Shown: positions 53,018-62,628, counted from the first letter of the stretch. The stretch: 64,000 nucleotides of DNA from Formosa undariae (GCF_042427615.1 NZ_JBHMEZ010000011.1:468800-532799), one strand, 5' to 3'. Notes: generated by a model not told the origin, from the sequence alone. Numbers and translations: made by a program.

Positions 53018-54538
53018 ATGAAAAAGTATATAAAAATTATAACACTAGGTATTCTAATACTTTTTAATTATACCTCATGTAGCAGTGATTTTACAGAAGT
53101 AGAACCTATAGGAAAGGTTAATGAAGTCGATTTTCTGTCTACAGATGAAGAAGCAGAATCTGTAATATATGGTATTTACGATCTTATGGCATGGAATTAT
53201 AACAGAGATTGGAATAGTGCCTTTTTTATAAAAGTATTACCAGGAGATATTGCAAATGCAGGAAGTACTATAGGAGATCAACCCGCATTACAACAACTAG
53301 ACGATTTTCAATATGTGGCCGATAATCCAGTAATTACAGGTGTTTGGGAAGGGTATTATAAAACAATAGGTTTAGCTAATGTTTTAATCGAAAAACTAGA
53401 AGTTTCAGAGCTAAGTACAAAAGATAAATTTATTGCTGAAGCTAAATTTTTACGAGCGTATAGTTATTTAGAATTAGTCACTCTATACGGTGGTGTGCCT
53501 TTAAGAATTTCAACGCCCACATCTATTAATGAATTTGCTTTAGCAAGATCGACTAAAAGTGAAGTCTATGTGCAAATTGAAAATGATTTAGCAGATGCAA
53601 TTAACGGCTTACCTGCTAGATCTGCAATAGCACAACCTTTTAGAATTTCAAAGGAAGCTGCCGAAGCAGTATTGGGAAAAGTCTATTTGTTTCAAGAAAA
53701 ATATGATTTAGCAGCCATAGAATTTGAAAAAGTAATTTCATCTCAAGCTTTTGATTTGGAACCAGATTTTGCAGATGTTTGGAGCTCTAGTTCCGAAAAC
53801 GGTATGGAATCTTTAATAGAGTTAACATATGTAAGTACCGAAGCTTATAGCTGGGGAAATTTCCCTTGGGGAGGTCGTCCAGAAAGTAATATTCATGCAC
53901 AATTAATGGGGCCTAGAGGAGATGTTTTTGATGTTGCTGCTATTGGAGTCGCAAACGGATGGGGATTCAATCTACCTACATCTAAAATAGGTACTGCGTT
54001 TGATGCTGCAGGCGATGTAACTCGTAAGAATGCAACATTAATTTCTGAAGCCGATTTAGTAGCTTCAGGTGGTAATGTTTATCCTCCAGATACAGGAATT
54101 CATGATTACGAAGGTTATGTGAGATTAAAATACACAACAAGACCTGAAGATACTGCTGGCCCAACAACGGAGTTGAATTTTGGAATTAACTGGAGACTCT
54201 TAAGATATGCAGACGTGTTATTAATGGCTGCTGAATCGTACAATAAAAACAATGAAGACTCTAAAGCTTTAATTGAATTAAATAAAGTTAGAAGCAGAGC
54301 AAATCTTACCGATGTTACTGCAACTGGAACTGCGCTTTTTGATGCTATTGTTAAGGAAAGAGAATTAGAATTAGCTTTTGAAGGTCAACGTTTTTGGGAT
54401 TTAATACGTTGGGGATTAGCAGAAACTGAACTTTCAAGTTTAGGTTACACCTCTAAAAATGAAGTTTTCCCAATTCCTGCCAATGAAATAAGTAGAAATA
54501 CATTGATTAATCAGGAAGATCAGAACCCTGGATATTAA
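53018..54538 (+). CDS. susD: SusD/RagB-family glycan-binding lipoprotein
   Basis: 506 residues: lipoprotein signal with Cys21 (LFNYTSC), SusD N-terminal helices (AEAKFLRAYSYLELVTLYGGVPLRIS, about 131-156) and the C-terminal RagB domain (RYADVLLMAAESYN, then RELELAFEGQRFWDLIRWG). It forms the surface lid of the SusC transporter and starts 22 bp after it. Confidence 0.95.
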   Translation: MKKYIKIITLGILILFNYTSCSSDFTEVEPIGKVNEVDFLSTDEEAESVIYGIYDLMAWNYNRDWNSAFFIKVLPGDIANAGSTIGDQPALQQLDDFQYVADNPVITGVWEGYYKTIGLANVLIEKLEVSELSTKDKFIAEAKFLRAYSYLELVTLYGGVPLRISTPTSINEFALARSTKSEVYVQIENDLADAINGLPARSAIAQPFRISKEAAEAVLGKVYLFQEKYDLAAIEFEKVISSQAFDLEPDFADVWSSSSENGMESLIELTYVSTEAYSWGNFPWGGRPESNIHAQLMGPRGDVFDVAAIGVANGWGFNLPTSKIGTAFDAAGDVTRKNATLISEADLVASGGNVYPPDTGIHDYEGYVRLKYTTRPEDTAGPTTELNFGINWRLLRYADVLLMAAESYNKNNEDSKALIELNKVRSRANLTDVTATGTALFDAIVKERELELAFEGQRFWDLIRWGLAETELSSLGYTSKNEVFPIPANEISRNTLINQEDQNPGY

Positions 54539-54572
54539 TTAAAAATTAGTAATTAGTTTTGTTTAGAGAAGG

Positions 54573-54606
54573 GGCAGTGGTTTAATTTAAACGCTGCCTT
54601 TTGTTT
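54573..54606 (+). terminator. Hairpin between susD and GH3
   Basis: GGCAGtGgTTTAA pairs with TTAAAcGCTGCC, followed by TTTTGTTTTCTTTT. It can end or attenuate the susCD transcript before the GH3 gene. Confidence 0.65.
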
Positions 54607-54633
54607 TCTTTTAAGAATTAAATTATAGATAAT

Positions 54634-56829
54634 ATGTGTAGAAATAAAAAAAACACTTTTTTCAGTATCGTTATAATCTTCTGTAGTATAACGATGTTAC
54701 ATGCTCAAAAAGCAAGTGATGAAAAAATAGAAATAAAAATTGATAGTATTCTAGCGTTATTAACAACAGAAGAAAAAGTGGCCATGTGCCATGCGCAATC
54801 CAAATTTAGCACGCCTGGTGTAGAACGCATAGGGATTCCTGAATTGTGGATGTCCGATGGTCCTCACGGTGTACGAAGTGAACTTAATTGGGATAATTGG
54901 GAGTATGCAAATTGGACCAATGATTCCATCACAGCCTTTCCTGCCTTAACATGTTTGGCAGCGACATTTAACCCAGAATTATCTAAAGATTATGGAGTAA
55001 ATGTTGGTGAAGAAGCGCGTTATCGTAAAAAAGATGTGTTATTGGGACCAGGAGTAAATATGTATCGTACACCGCTTAATGGTAGAAATTTTGAATATAT
55101 GGGAGAAGACCCGTACTTAGCCTCAATAATGGTAGTGCCATATATTCAGGGTGTACAACAAAATGGAGTCGCCGCGTGTGTAAAACATTATGCTTTAAAT
55201 AATCAAGAATTATGGAGAGATCATATAAATGTTGAAGTGAGTGATCGCGCGTTACATGAAATTTATTTACCTGCTTTTAAAGCTGCTGTTGAAAAAGGAA
55301 ACGTATGGTCTATTATGGGAGCATACAATCAATTTAGAGGACAGTATTGTTGCCATAACCAATTACTCCTTAATAAAATTTTGAAAGACGATTGGCAATT
55401 TGATGGAGTTGTAATTACAGATTGGGGTGGTGCTCACGATACTAAAGAAGCCATTTTTAATGGTTTAGATATAGAAATGGGTACCGGAACCGATGGTTTA
55501 ACGACAAGTACCAAAAATGCTTATGATAGTTATTATTTAGCCAACCCGTTTTTAAAACTTTTAAAAAATAAGGAAGTTAGTGAAGACTATTTAGATGATA
55601 AAGTTAAACGGATTTTACGTTTAATGCTTAGAACAAGTATGAATCCAAATAAATCATTTGGACGCATAAATAATATAGAACATTTAAATGTAGCAAGAGA
55701 AGTCGCTACAGAAGGTATTGTATTATTAAAAAATGAAAATAATTTTTTCCCTATCAGTCCAACTAAAAAATTAACAATAGCCGTGATTGGTGAAAATGCA
55801 ACAAAAAGCATGACACTTGGTGGAGGCTCTTCAGAATTAAAAGCAAAATCAGAAATAAGTCCGCTTCAAGGCATTAAAGCACGTTTTAAAAACGCGACTA
55901 TAATTCATGCGTTAGGTTATGCGTCTGGACCTTCTGCATACGGACGCGTCATTCCTTCAGAATTAGATGCTAAAAAGCTTCAACAAGAAGCAATCGAGGC
56001 CGCTTCAGAAGCAGATGTTGTTTTGTTTGTTGGCGGATTAAATAAAAATCATTTTCAAGATTGTGAAGGTGCAGATAGACAAAGTTATGAATTGCCTTTT
56101 AATCAAAATGAGCTATTAAATAACCTTCTAAAAGTAAATAATAACCTGGGTGTTATTTTAATTAGTGGTAACGCTGTAGAAATGCCTTGGTTGCCAAAAG
56201 TAAAAGGACTTATGCAGGCTTGGTATTTGGGTAGTGAAGCAGGACATGCTATCGCAGATGTTGTTAGTGGCGATGCAAATCCGTCGGGGAAATTACCGTT
56301 TTCGTTTCCTAAAAAGTTAGAAGATAATGCGGCACATGCGTTTGGAGAACTATCTTATCCGGGCGATAGTATAAACCAATATTATAAAGAAGACATATTA
56401 GTTGGTTACCGTTGGCACGATACTAAAAAAATTGAACCTCAATTTGCCTTTGGTGAAGGACTATCGTATACGTCGTTTAAAATGAGTAATATAAACACTG
56501 ATAAAAAAACGTATGCTAAAACTGATGAGATCATAGTATCAGGTAACGTTTCTAATATAGGAAATGTAGATGGTAAAGAAGTTGTGCAGGTTTATGTAGG
56601 TAAACCAAAATCTAAAGTCAAAAGAGCTTTAAAAGAGTTGAAAGGATTTCAGAAAATTAATGTTGAAAAAGGAGCGAGTAAAGATTTTACGATCACAATA
56701 AACCCAAGCGATTTAGCCTTTTACGATGAAACGATCTCTGATTGGAGTTTAGAAAAAGGAGATTATATCATTTATGTTGGAAATGCATCAAATAGTGTCT
56801 CTTCAACTATTAAAATACGTATGAATTAA
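54634..56829 (+). CDS. GH3 beta-glucosidase (exported)
   Basis: 731 residues: signal peptide (to about 25, MLHAQ), GH3 N-terminal barrel with WMSDGPHGVR, GVNMYRTPLNGRNFEYMGEDP, CVKHYALNNQE and the nucleophile Asp263 in GVVITDWGGAHD; second domain with ENATKSMTLGGGSSELK; C-terminal fibronectin-III-like domain (GKEVVQVYVGKPKSKVKRALKELKGF). It removes glucose from beta-glucan oligosaccharides in the periplasm or at the surface. Together with symporter and phosphorylase it completes the path. Confidence 0.92.
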   Translation: MCRNKKNTFFSIVIIFCSITMLHAQKASDEKIEIKIDSILALLTTEEKVAMCHAQSKFSTPGVERIGIPELWMSDGPHGVRSELNWDNWEYANWTNDSITAFPALTCLAATFNPELSKDYGVNVGEEARYRKKDVLLGPGVNMYRTPLNGRNFEYMGEDPYLASIMVVPYIQGVQQNGVAACVKHYALNNQELWRDHINVEVSDRALHEIYLPAFKAAVEKGNVWSIMGAYNQFRGQYCCHNQLLLNKILKDDWQFDGVVITDWGGAHDTKEAIFNGLDIEMGTGTDGLTTSTKNAYDSYYLANPFLKLLKNKEVSEDYLDDKVKRILRLMLRTSMNPNKSFGRINNIEHLNVAREVATEGIVLLKNENNFFPISPTKKLTIAVIGENATKSMTLGGGSSELKAKSEISPLQGIKARFKNATIIHALGYASGPSAYGRVIPSELDAKKLQQEAIEAASEADVVLFVGGLNKNHFQDCEGADRQSYELPFNQNELLNNLLKVNNNLGVILISGNAVEMPWLPKVKGLMQAWYLGSEAGHAIADVVSGDANPSGKLPFSFPKKLEDNAAHAFGELSYPGDSINQYYKEDILVGYRWHDTKKIEPQFAFGEGLSYTSFKMSNINTDKKTYAKTDEIIVSGNVSNIGNVDGKEVVQVYVGKPKSKVKRALKELKGFQKINVEKGASKDFTITINPSDLAFYDETISDWSLEKGDYIIYVGNASNSVSSTIKIRMN

Positions 56830-57317
56830 TGCAGTGCATTATAATTTAAAAGAATGAGTAAACCATATTACAAACGATTAGTAATATGGATTATTGGCGA
56901 TATTAAAGTTGCTCAAATGTGGGGTTTCAAAAGTATACTGGAAGTGTTTTAAAAACATTAAAGGAATGATTTTTGGACCATTAAAAATGGTTAAATCCCA
57001 ATTGAATGACTTGAAATAGATGTGTTAATAGCCGAATTGCGGGGAGTTGGATATATCATGGACAATGATTTTAAACAACTCCCTAAAATTCAAATTTCAG
57101 TAATTAGTTTAAAAGAACCGAAAAAGTTTTTAGTCTTCAAATATATTTTTATTCGATTCTCAATTAGCTGACTTCAAAACAATTACGAACTCATGGCATT
57201 AATTAATCTATTTAGACTTAATACCTTAACTGTTTCAAAATTATTGGTATTTATACAGCCTCCGAATACTCAGCAACTTCAGAATTAATGGTATCCCTAA
57301 TGCTGCTGTCAAGTATT
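56830..57317. other. Gap without intact gene; degraded coding remnants
   Basis: About 490 bp with frequent stops in all frames. One short plus-strand piece, IAELRGVGYIMDND near 57030-57070, resembles the end of an OmpR-type regulator output domain, and others read like short protein pieces. I regard it as decayed sequence between the sugar locus and the cassette region. Confidence 0.35.
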
Positions 57318-57650
57318 TGTCTTATCCCGAAATATAGCAATAGCTCAAAAATAAATTCACGCTGCTAATAGATATACCATATTAGTTGTTTTGTAGTCTA
57401 AAGATAAATGAAAGGGTATGTCGTTGAATACATTAATTACTGTAGCTAATAAGCTGCTTAAACAATATTTTGGCATTGCGATATCAGGCAGACCGGATGC
57501 TGACACTTGCGTTTCTGTATGGCTTAAATAATTAAAAAAATAGAATAAAAAAAGCTTACAAAATCAACGACTTGAATTTGTAAGCTCAATGTAATAGTAT
57601 CTAATAGTTTTGAAGAAATGAACTTGGTTTTTACCTCTGTTCTTTGTTGG
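57318..57650 (+). mobile_element. Composite IS3/IS110 remnant module, copy D (degenerate)
   Basis: This copy begins with a diverged TGTCTTGTCC-type end (57318) and the IS3-type segment (57370-57440). It continues with a short IS110-type piece NKLLKQYFGIAISG (57448-57493) and ends in CTCTGTTCTTTGTTG near 57650. It is the most diverged of four copies and contains a terminator hairpin at 57553-57586. It lies just past the 3' end of the first cassette-region gene. Confidence 0.6.
57544..57586 (-). terminator. Minus-strand terminator closing the cassette region
   Basis: AGCTTACAAA and TTTGTAAGCT form a perfect 10-bp stem around a 14-base loop; on the minus strand it is followed by a run of seven T. 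It would terminate transcripts coming from the minus-strand genes to its right. Confidence 0.75.
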
Positions 57651-57656
57651 GGTGCG

Positions 57657-58223
57657 TTATATATTATTCAGCGGAAATGTTATTCCAACTGCAAAAGCTC
57701 CAGCATACTGTTCAACAGACGGTTGTATATAATAAGCAAATCCTAAATCAACATTATTATTTTTCCCTAATTCAAGTCCAAATGAAAATGGAACATGGTA
57801 AATAATTCCACTTTTGTCAATATTATCAAATGCGGTTAATGTTTCAAATTTTCCAATTGAAGTTCCAATTCCAATTTCAACGTATGGTGCCACCCAAGGA
57901 ATTGGCGCACGAACTCTTACTTTTCCTCCAAGTAAAAAGGCTTTTGTTTCCCCTTTTTCATCAGTGGGATTACCATTAAGGTCTTCTCCATTAGAACTAG
58001 TAAATATAAAACCTGCATATGGTCTGAATTCAATCCAAGATTTTACTTTTAGGACTAATTCTCCTTGAGCAAAAAAACCACCGTCTACAACATCATCAAC
58101 ACTATTACTTGGTGCGCTCAGTCCATATCCAACTTGAGCATTTATTGATTTTTCTTTTATAAACTGTGCTTCAACTAAATTTGAAGTCAGCAGGATTATT
58201 AATAATATCAGAGTTTTTTTCAT
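57657..58223 (-). CDS. Outer-membrane beta-barrel protein
   Basis: 188 residues from the ATG at 58223, which gives a clean signal peptide (MKKTLILLIILLTSNLVEAQ). A longer frame to 58256 would run into the IS-derived repeat and is rejected. The body is alternating strands (INAQVGYGLSAPSN, GELVLKVKSWIEFRPYAGFIF, SFGLELGKNNNVDLGFAYYI) with terminal GAFAVGITFPLNNI. An OmpA-like or porin-type small barrel; function unknown. The start codon lies only 3 bp from the IS3-type end of module A. Confidence 0.75.
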   Translation of the reverse strand: MKKTLILLIILLTSNLVEAQFIKEKSINAQVGYGLSAPSNSVDDVVDGGFFAQGELVLKVKSWIEFRPYAGFIFTSSNGEDLNGNPTDEKGETKAFLLGGKVRVRAPIPWVAPYVEIGIGTSIGKFETLTAFDNIDKSGIIYHVPFSFGLELGKNNNVDLGFAYYIQPSVEQYAGAFAVGITFPLNNI

Positions 58224-58570
58224 AATGTCTTGTCCTAAAATACGGCTACAGTTCAAGATTGCTTTTAGGCAGATAATTGATATACCATATATGGTGTTTT
58301 ATAATCTAAAGATAAATGAAATGGTATGTCGTTGTATAGATTAATTACATTTTTTGTAACTCTTTAATGCTTGTAAACCCAATAGTGTATGTCGGGAACT
58401 TTATGAGCGCATAGTAAACAAAGGAAAGAGCAAGAAAGTGGCATTAATCGCAGTTTGTAATACCTTAATAAAACACCCATTTGCAATAGCAAAATTAGGG
58501 TTATTATATGATGATGCTCATAGAAGTACTTTAGTGAAAAGTTAATGAGTTTTTACCACAGTACTTTGTT
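58224..58570 (+). mobile_element. Composite IS3/IS110 remnant module, copy A
   Basis: Left part: minus-strand end of an IS3-type transposase and its terminal TGTCTTGTCC (58226-58235 on plus). Right part: 55 codons of an IS110-type transposase C-terminus on the plus strand (58381-58545; CRELYERIVNKGKSKKVALI and FAIAKLGLLYD). It ends GAGTTTTTACCACAGTACTTTGTT. Direction and boundaries match copies B and C. Confidence 0.75.
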
Positions 58571-58578
58571 CGGTATAG

Positions 58579-59295
58579 TTATTCTGCGCTTAATTTTTTA
58601 AATTTCGTTGATAAATCTATCAATTTGTCCAATAATAAAAAATTGTTTTTTTCCTCAAGCAATTCACTTTTAATTTTCCCTCTGCAAAAGTCCATAAATA
58701 GGTCAACGTTTTCCTCTTTTATCTCTAATACATCTGTCAATTTTTCATTATTAAACCCTTGTTCTAAAAAAAGTAATTTTAATTCAGAATATGTAATATA
58801 ATTAGGTGTTATAGAAGACTTATTTTTTTTGTTTTTACTCAGAAGTTTGTTTGCACGTATAAAAATCTTTCTAAAATCTACATTCCCATTCGATGGCTGT
58901 TCATAAGCCTGCATATTATGGTCAAGATCATATAGTATTTGATTTTTAAAATTTGAATTAAATTGTTTCTCATCAAAAGAATAGTTACTTATTATTACTT
59001 CTTCAAGATTATTTATTTTTTGTTCTAATTGAATGGTGACCTCTTTGTTCAAATAATCGTTGGTAACTAAGATTTTTTTATCAATATGAAATGAGGAAGA
59101 AAATAATATAGTGTCATTTTCAATAGCCTCAATTGTAAAAAATCCATTAGCATCAGAAAATGATTCGAAATTCTTGGTAATATTGATAACACTTACGTAT
59201 TCAAGTGTGCTTCCATCGTCATAAATAGTTCCGCTAATATTTTGAGCAAATAATGAACTTGGGATTGAAAGTAAAAAAAATAAAATCAATCTCAT
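58579..59295 (-). CDS. Exported protein with carboxypeptidase-regulatory-like domain
   Basis: 238 residues: signal peptide (to about 18, LFAQ) and a CarboxypepD_reg-like beta domain (NISGTIYDDGSTLEYVSVINI... ANGFFTIEAIENDTILFSSSF, about 19-75). The remaining ~130 residues are helical and charged (FIRANKLLSKNKKNKSS, LFMDFCRGKIKSELLEEK). Many Bacteroidota carry such proteins of unknown role. The start codon lies 8-9 bp from module B. Confidence 0.7.
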   Translation of the reverse strand: MRLILFFLLSIPSSLFAQNISGTIYDDGSTLEYVSVINITKNFESFSDANGFFTIEAIENDTILFSSSFHIDKKILVTNDYLNKEVTIQLEQKINNLEEVIISNYSFDEKQFNSNFKNQILYDLDHNMQAYEQPSNGNVDFRKIFIRANKLLSKNKKNKSSITPNYITYSELKLLFLEQGFNNEKLTDVLEIKEENVDLFMDFCRGKIKSELLEEKNNFLLLDKLIDLSTKFKKLSAE

Positions 59296-59303
59296 AGTTT
59301 CAT

Positions 59304-59661
59304 TAATGTCTTGTCCTGAAATATATCAACAGCTCAAAATTGCTTTTAAGCAGATAATTGATATACCATATTTGGTGTTTTATAATCTAAAGATAAATGA
59401 AATGGTATGTCGTTGTATAAATTAATTACATTTTCTATAGCTCTTTTGATGCATATCCCTAATAGTGTATGTCGGGAACTTTATGAGCGTATAGTAGACA
59501 AAGGGAAAAGTAAAAGTTAGCATTAATAGCCGTATGTAATAAGCCCCTAAAACAGGCTTTTGCCATAGCCAAATCAGGATTAACCTATGATAATAATTAT
59601 AGAAGTGTTTTAGTGGGAAATTAATGAGTTTTTACTTGTTTTTTACCACAGTACTTTGTTG
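59304..59661 (+). mobile_element. Composite IS3/IS110 remnant module, copy B
   Basis: Same structure as copy A: IS3-type end on the minus strand (with PFHLSLDYKTPNMVYQLSA near 59356-59415) and IS110-type C-terminus on plus (CRELYERIVDKGK near 59470-59515, frame-shifted by one base after AAAAGTAAAA). It ends GTACTTTGTTG, directly abutting GCAGCTGCC of the next gene unit. Confidence 0.75.
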
Positions 59662-59672
59662 GCAGCTGCCTT

Positions 59673-61004
59673 TTATTCTTTTTCAACAATTTCAGGTGTT
59701 ATTACTTCTTTATTTTCCTCTTTGAAAAATTTCGATTCTTTTTTAAATGTTTTATATTCTTCAGTTTCTCTAAACTCTTTTAAAATTGGAAATTCCTCAA
59801 GTCTTTCAATATTTGTTTGATTAGTTTCAAGAACTATAGGTAGCATATTTAGTACCTTTTCTGTTTCTCCTCTTAAGGCAAATAATCCTAATTGGAATAT
59901 TTCTTTTTTATCCGAAAAATCTGCTTTATTAATATCTTTCTCGATAGACTTATAATCATCCAATTCTTTTTTACATAACCAGTAGTTTATTTGTGCAATA
60001 ACTTTATCAACAGGATTAATTTGAGCGTCTTTTAAAGAGAAAAAACACAATCCCTCGCAAATATCCCATCTTGAATGTATTAAGTTCTCATAGACAATAT
60101 CTCCAAGTATTTCTCCTCTAGTTATATCTTCGGGATTTAACTTTTTCCAAAGTTCGGCACCAATTAATATAAAGGCTTTTTGAAGTTTACAAATTGCATT
60201 ATCTAAATAAGATTTATTAACTGATAATTTATCATTAAGTGAAATACCTTTTCTTTGATTTTCAGAAACTTTTGACAGATAAATTGAATTTACAATACCT
60301 CCATTATGAACAAAAAGGTTTCTTCTTTGATATACTTCTATTAGTTCTTCTTTAATATCTTTTAGATAGCCTAACCCGAGAGATAATTCTGATTTTAAAA
60401 GGTTTATCCAGCTTTCAAAGTTACCTCTTAATATTTCATCAATTTTTACATCAATTAGATATTTTTCAGCGTCTTCAATTGTTCCAAATGTTTTTAATTC
60501 GGTTAAAGTCATTGTTCTTTTTTGTACACCAGCTGATTCAGGATGTTTATCATAATAGAAGTGTAATAATTGTGAAAAAAACCATTCAACAGAACTTAAT
60601 GCCGAAATCAATGAGTTTGTATATAACAATTCAATATGCTCTTTGTTTTTTTGAGCATTTTCTAAATGTTTTGAAATCTCGTTATTTGAATTTGATATAC
60701 TTATAGAAAAACCTTTTCCCTCTTGATTTTCTTTTTTGTCAAATTTTACTTCTGGTATCTCTTTATATTTTTTATCTAACTCTTTTTCTATTTTTTCTTG
60801 AAATTCAACAAATTTCTCTTTGTCTTCGTCTTCAATTTTTTCTCCATTACTTAAAACTTCTTTAAGCATTGCTGATAAAATAATTGGCTGAATATGTTTA
60901 TCGTGTTCCTCAAATTTCTCGGTTAGAAAAGGGTCGATAAGTTCAACAAAATCGCGTAAACCGATTAAATTTTCGTTGAAATCTGTAATTTGTTTATTTA
61001 GCAT
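59673..61004 (-). CDS. Large cytoplasmic protein with HEPN-like motif
   Basis: 443 residues, no signal peptide. The N-terminal ~130 residues are coiled and charged. From about 145 to 290 it resembles a HEPN fold: LYTNSLISALSSVEWFFSQLL, then YQRRNLFVHNGGIVN with R-x4-H (Arg-Asn-Leu-Phe-Val-His), the usual active site of HEPN RNases. The C-terminal part is repeated helices (WLCKKELDDYKSIEKDINK). HEPN proteins commonly serve as toxins or defence effectors. No antitoxin partner is seen. Family assignment is uncertain. Confidence 0.55.
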   Translation of the reverse strand: MLNKQITDFNENLIGLRDFVELIDPFLTEKFEEHDKHIQPIILSAMLKEVLSNGEKIEDEDKEKFVEFQEKIEKELDKKYKEIPEVKFDKKENQEGKGFSISISNSNNEISKHLENAQKNKEHIELLYTNSLISALSSVEWFFSQLLHFYYDKHPESAGVQKRTMTLTELKTFGTIEDAEKYLIDVKIDEILRGNFESWINLLKSELSLGLGYLKDIKEELIEVYQRRNLFVHNGGIVNSIYLSKVSENQRKGISLNDKLSVNKSYLDNAICKLQKAFILIGAELWKKLNPEDITRGEILGDIVYENLIHSRWDICEGLCFFSLKDAQINPVDKVIAQINYWLCKKELDDYKSIEKDINKADFSDKKEIFQLGLFALRGETEKVLNMLPIVLETNQTNIERLEEFPILKEFRETEEYKTFKKESKFFKEENKEVITPEIVEKE

Positions 61005-61025
61005 TTGGTTGTTTTTTCAGGTTGC

Positions 61026-61158
61026 TGCCAACGTTGATGTATAAGGAAAGTTGCGTGTTTGTGTGCGAGGATTTTCCGAAGGAAAATCAGAAGCTAGCAA
61101 ACGAGCAACTAACATTGGTAAAGCTAAAAATAGCAATTTTTCATATACGGTGTTGGCA
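61026..61158. repeat. Palindromic attC-like site 1 (133 bp)
   Basis: It begins TGCCAAC and ends GTTGGCA. The outer arms GTATAAGGAAAGTTG and CAATTTTTCATATAC pair imperfectly. Inside is GTTGCGTGTTTGTGTGCGAG against the AGCAAACGAGCAAC arm, and a perfect hairpin GATTTTCC-GAA-GGAAAATC. The whole would fold as a long single-strand hairpin. Site 3 shares the same core. Confidence 0.7.
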
Positions 61159-61166
61159 ATAGTTTT

Positions 61167-61583
61167 TTAATTCCATCCAATCCAATTTGTCCAATCCGTC
61201 ACAAAAGAATCAATTTCAACGTCATTTTCATCATAAATCCGTATGAGTTCACTATCCTTTGTTTTAGATATTTTTTTAGACAGAATATCATTGTCAATTT
61301 TCCTATAACCATCGCAAGTATAAATTATACGGTCATTTGTAAAATAAATAGCATAATGCCCATTTTTATGTTCAAATCGGATTGGTTTTTCTTTTTTTAT
61401 TTCGGTTTTTTTCGTTTTTCTGTACTCAAACCAACTAATACAGCTGTCATTATATTTGGCTACTTTTTCAGAGATGAAAATCAAAAGCAATACAGGAATT
61501 ACAATCAATGAAATAGTTTTGGCAAAAGCAGTTCTAGTGTCAAAAGCAGATTCCCATATTGACTTTCTATTATTATTAGTCAT
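61167..61583 (-). CDS. Small single-pass membrane protein, unknown
   Basis: 138 residues: one membrane helix at about 20-40 (TISLIVIPVLLLIFISEKVA), a Lys-rich stretch and a C-terminal beta-rich domain (IRFEHKNGHYAIYFTNDRIIYTCDGYRKI) with a Trp-rich end (TDWTNWIGWN). No family recognised. Its unit is bounded by GTTGGCAATA on the 5' side and TATTGCCAAC on the 3' side (minus strand), in inverted order. Confidence 0.6.
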   Translation of the reverse strand: MTNNNRKSIWESAFDTRTAFAKTISLIVIPVLLLIFISEKVAKYNDSCISWFEYRKTKKTEIKKEKPIRFEHKNGHYAIYFTNDRIIYTCDGYRKIDNDILSKKISKTKDSELIRIYDENDVEIDSFVTDWTNWIGWN

Positions 61584-61597
61584 TCTGTTTAAATTAT

Positions 61598-61731
61598 TGC
61601 CAACGTTTTTGTGTATGGTTAGTTGGGGATTTTTTACCCGACCTTTTCAGTTTAGCACTGACCTTTGTTTTATTTACTACTTTTATTTAAACACCTATAC
61701 CCCCAATTGCTTATAGCCTTTGTTGTAGGCA
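61598..61731. repeat. Palindromic attC-like site 2 (134 bp)
   Basis: It begins TGCCAAC (61598-61604) and ends GTTGTAGGCA (61722-61731). Inner arms GTTAGTTGGGG and CCCCCAATTGC pair. Its length equals that of sites 1 and 3 within 3 bp but the central sequence is unrelated, so architecture and not sequence is conserved. Confidence 0.65.
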
Positions 61732-61735
61732 GTTT

Positions 61736-62608
61736 TTATTCTTTAAATTCAACATTGTATTCTTTCAAAATCCGATTGAATTTTTCCAAATCATTTTCTT
61801 CTTTCATTTTGGTGTGCACAAAGCTTAAAAGTGTTTCTGCATCTGATATTTTCTTTAAATTCTGGTTATCATACAAAATCATTGCAATTAAAGTGTTTCT
61901 CAAGGCAATTTCATTGTTGCCCAATATCAAGTTTGTTTTCCCACTTCCATAATATCCTTCGGGATTTTCAGGGTAAAATTTAATTAGATTCTCATAGTGC
62001 TTTTGTGCTTCCAATTCATTTTTTTTTATTGAATAAGCCGCAGCAATATTTAATAAAGCAAAATCGCCCTCTGGAAAAATTTCAAGAGACTTTTTATAGG
62101 TTTTGATTGCATTATCCAAATCATTATTCATTCGATAGGATACTCCCAAATGGTCATAAGCCATTACAAATTCCATGTCTTTTTTAATTGCCTTTTCGTA
62201 TTGATCGATAGCCAATTCAAACTGTTTTTTATCTCGAAGTTGATTTCCTTTTTCAAAATATGCATTTGCTTTTTGATTTTCAGAAAGTCTATAAAATTCT
62301 TGCTTTTTCTGTTCTGAAACTTTTGTTCTTAACGCTGGACATTTTTCAATGACAAGATTTGAAACATCACTAAAAATTTTACGAATTCCCTCTACTGTGA
62401 ATTGACTATTGTCTTTGTCGTTTGAGTCATTACTTTCAACTTCAATTTTAGATGAAATAATACATTTTTTTAAAAGGTCGTTTAAATTGACCGTTTCAGA
62501 ATCTTCAGAAATACATTCACAAGATTTTTCAGCTATTTTTTCCTCGTATGTCTGTCCAAATAGGATTGTTGAAATAAAAAGAAAGACTAATGTTGTTAAT
62601 TTATTCAT
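61736..62608 (-). CDS. Exported TPR-repeat protein
   Basis: 290 residues: signal peptide (to about 18, TILFGQ), a Cys-containing segment (EKSCECISEDS, LLKKCIISS), then about four TPR units from about residue 105 (ANAYFEKGNQLRDKKQFELAIDQYEKAIKKD, AYDHLGVSYRMNNDLDNAIKTYKKSLEIFPE). TPR proteins hold protein complexes; the partner is unknown. The 5' side borders module C. Confidence 0.75.
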   Translation of the reverse strand: MNKLTTLVFLFISTILFGQTYEEKIAEKSCECISEDSETVNLNDLLKKCIISSKIEVESNDSNDKDNSQFTVEGIRKIFSDVSNLVIEKCPALRTKVSEQKKQEFYRLSENQKANAYFEKGNQLRDKKQFELAIDQYEKAIKKDMEFVMAYDHLGVSYRMNNDLDNAIKTYKKSLEIFPEGDFALLNIAAAYSIKKNELEAQKHYENLIKFYPENPEGYYGSGKTNLILGNNEIALRNTLIAMILYDNQNLKKISDAETLLSFVHTKMKEENDLEKFNRILKEYNVEFKE

Positions 62609-62628
62609 TTGTTCGTGGATTTGTTCAA

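Noticed and set aside
58224..58256. Longer start for the outer-membrane protein
   Set aside because: The extra residues come from the IS3-type end; the ATG at 58223 gives a clean signal peptide.
61026..61158. Canonical integron attC
   Set aside because: The ends do not match RYYYAAC/GTTRRRY, so I only call it attC-like by architecture.
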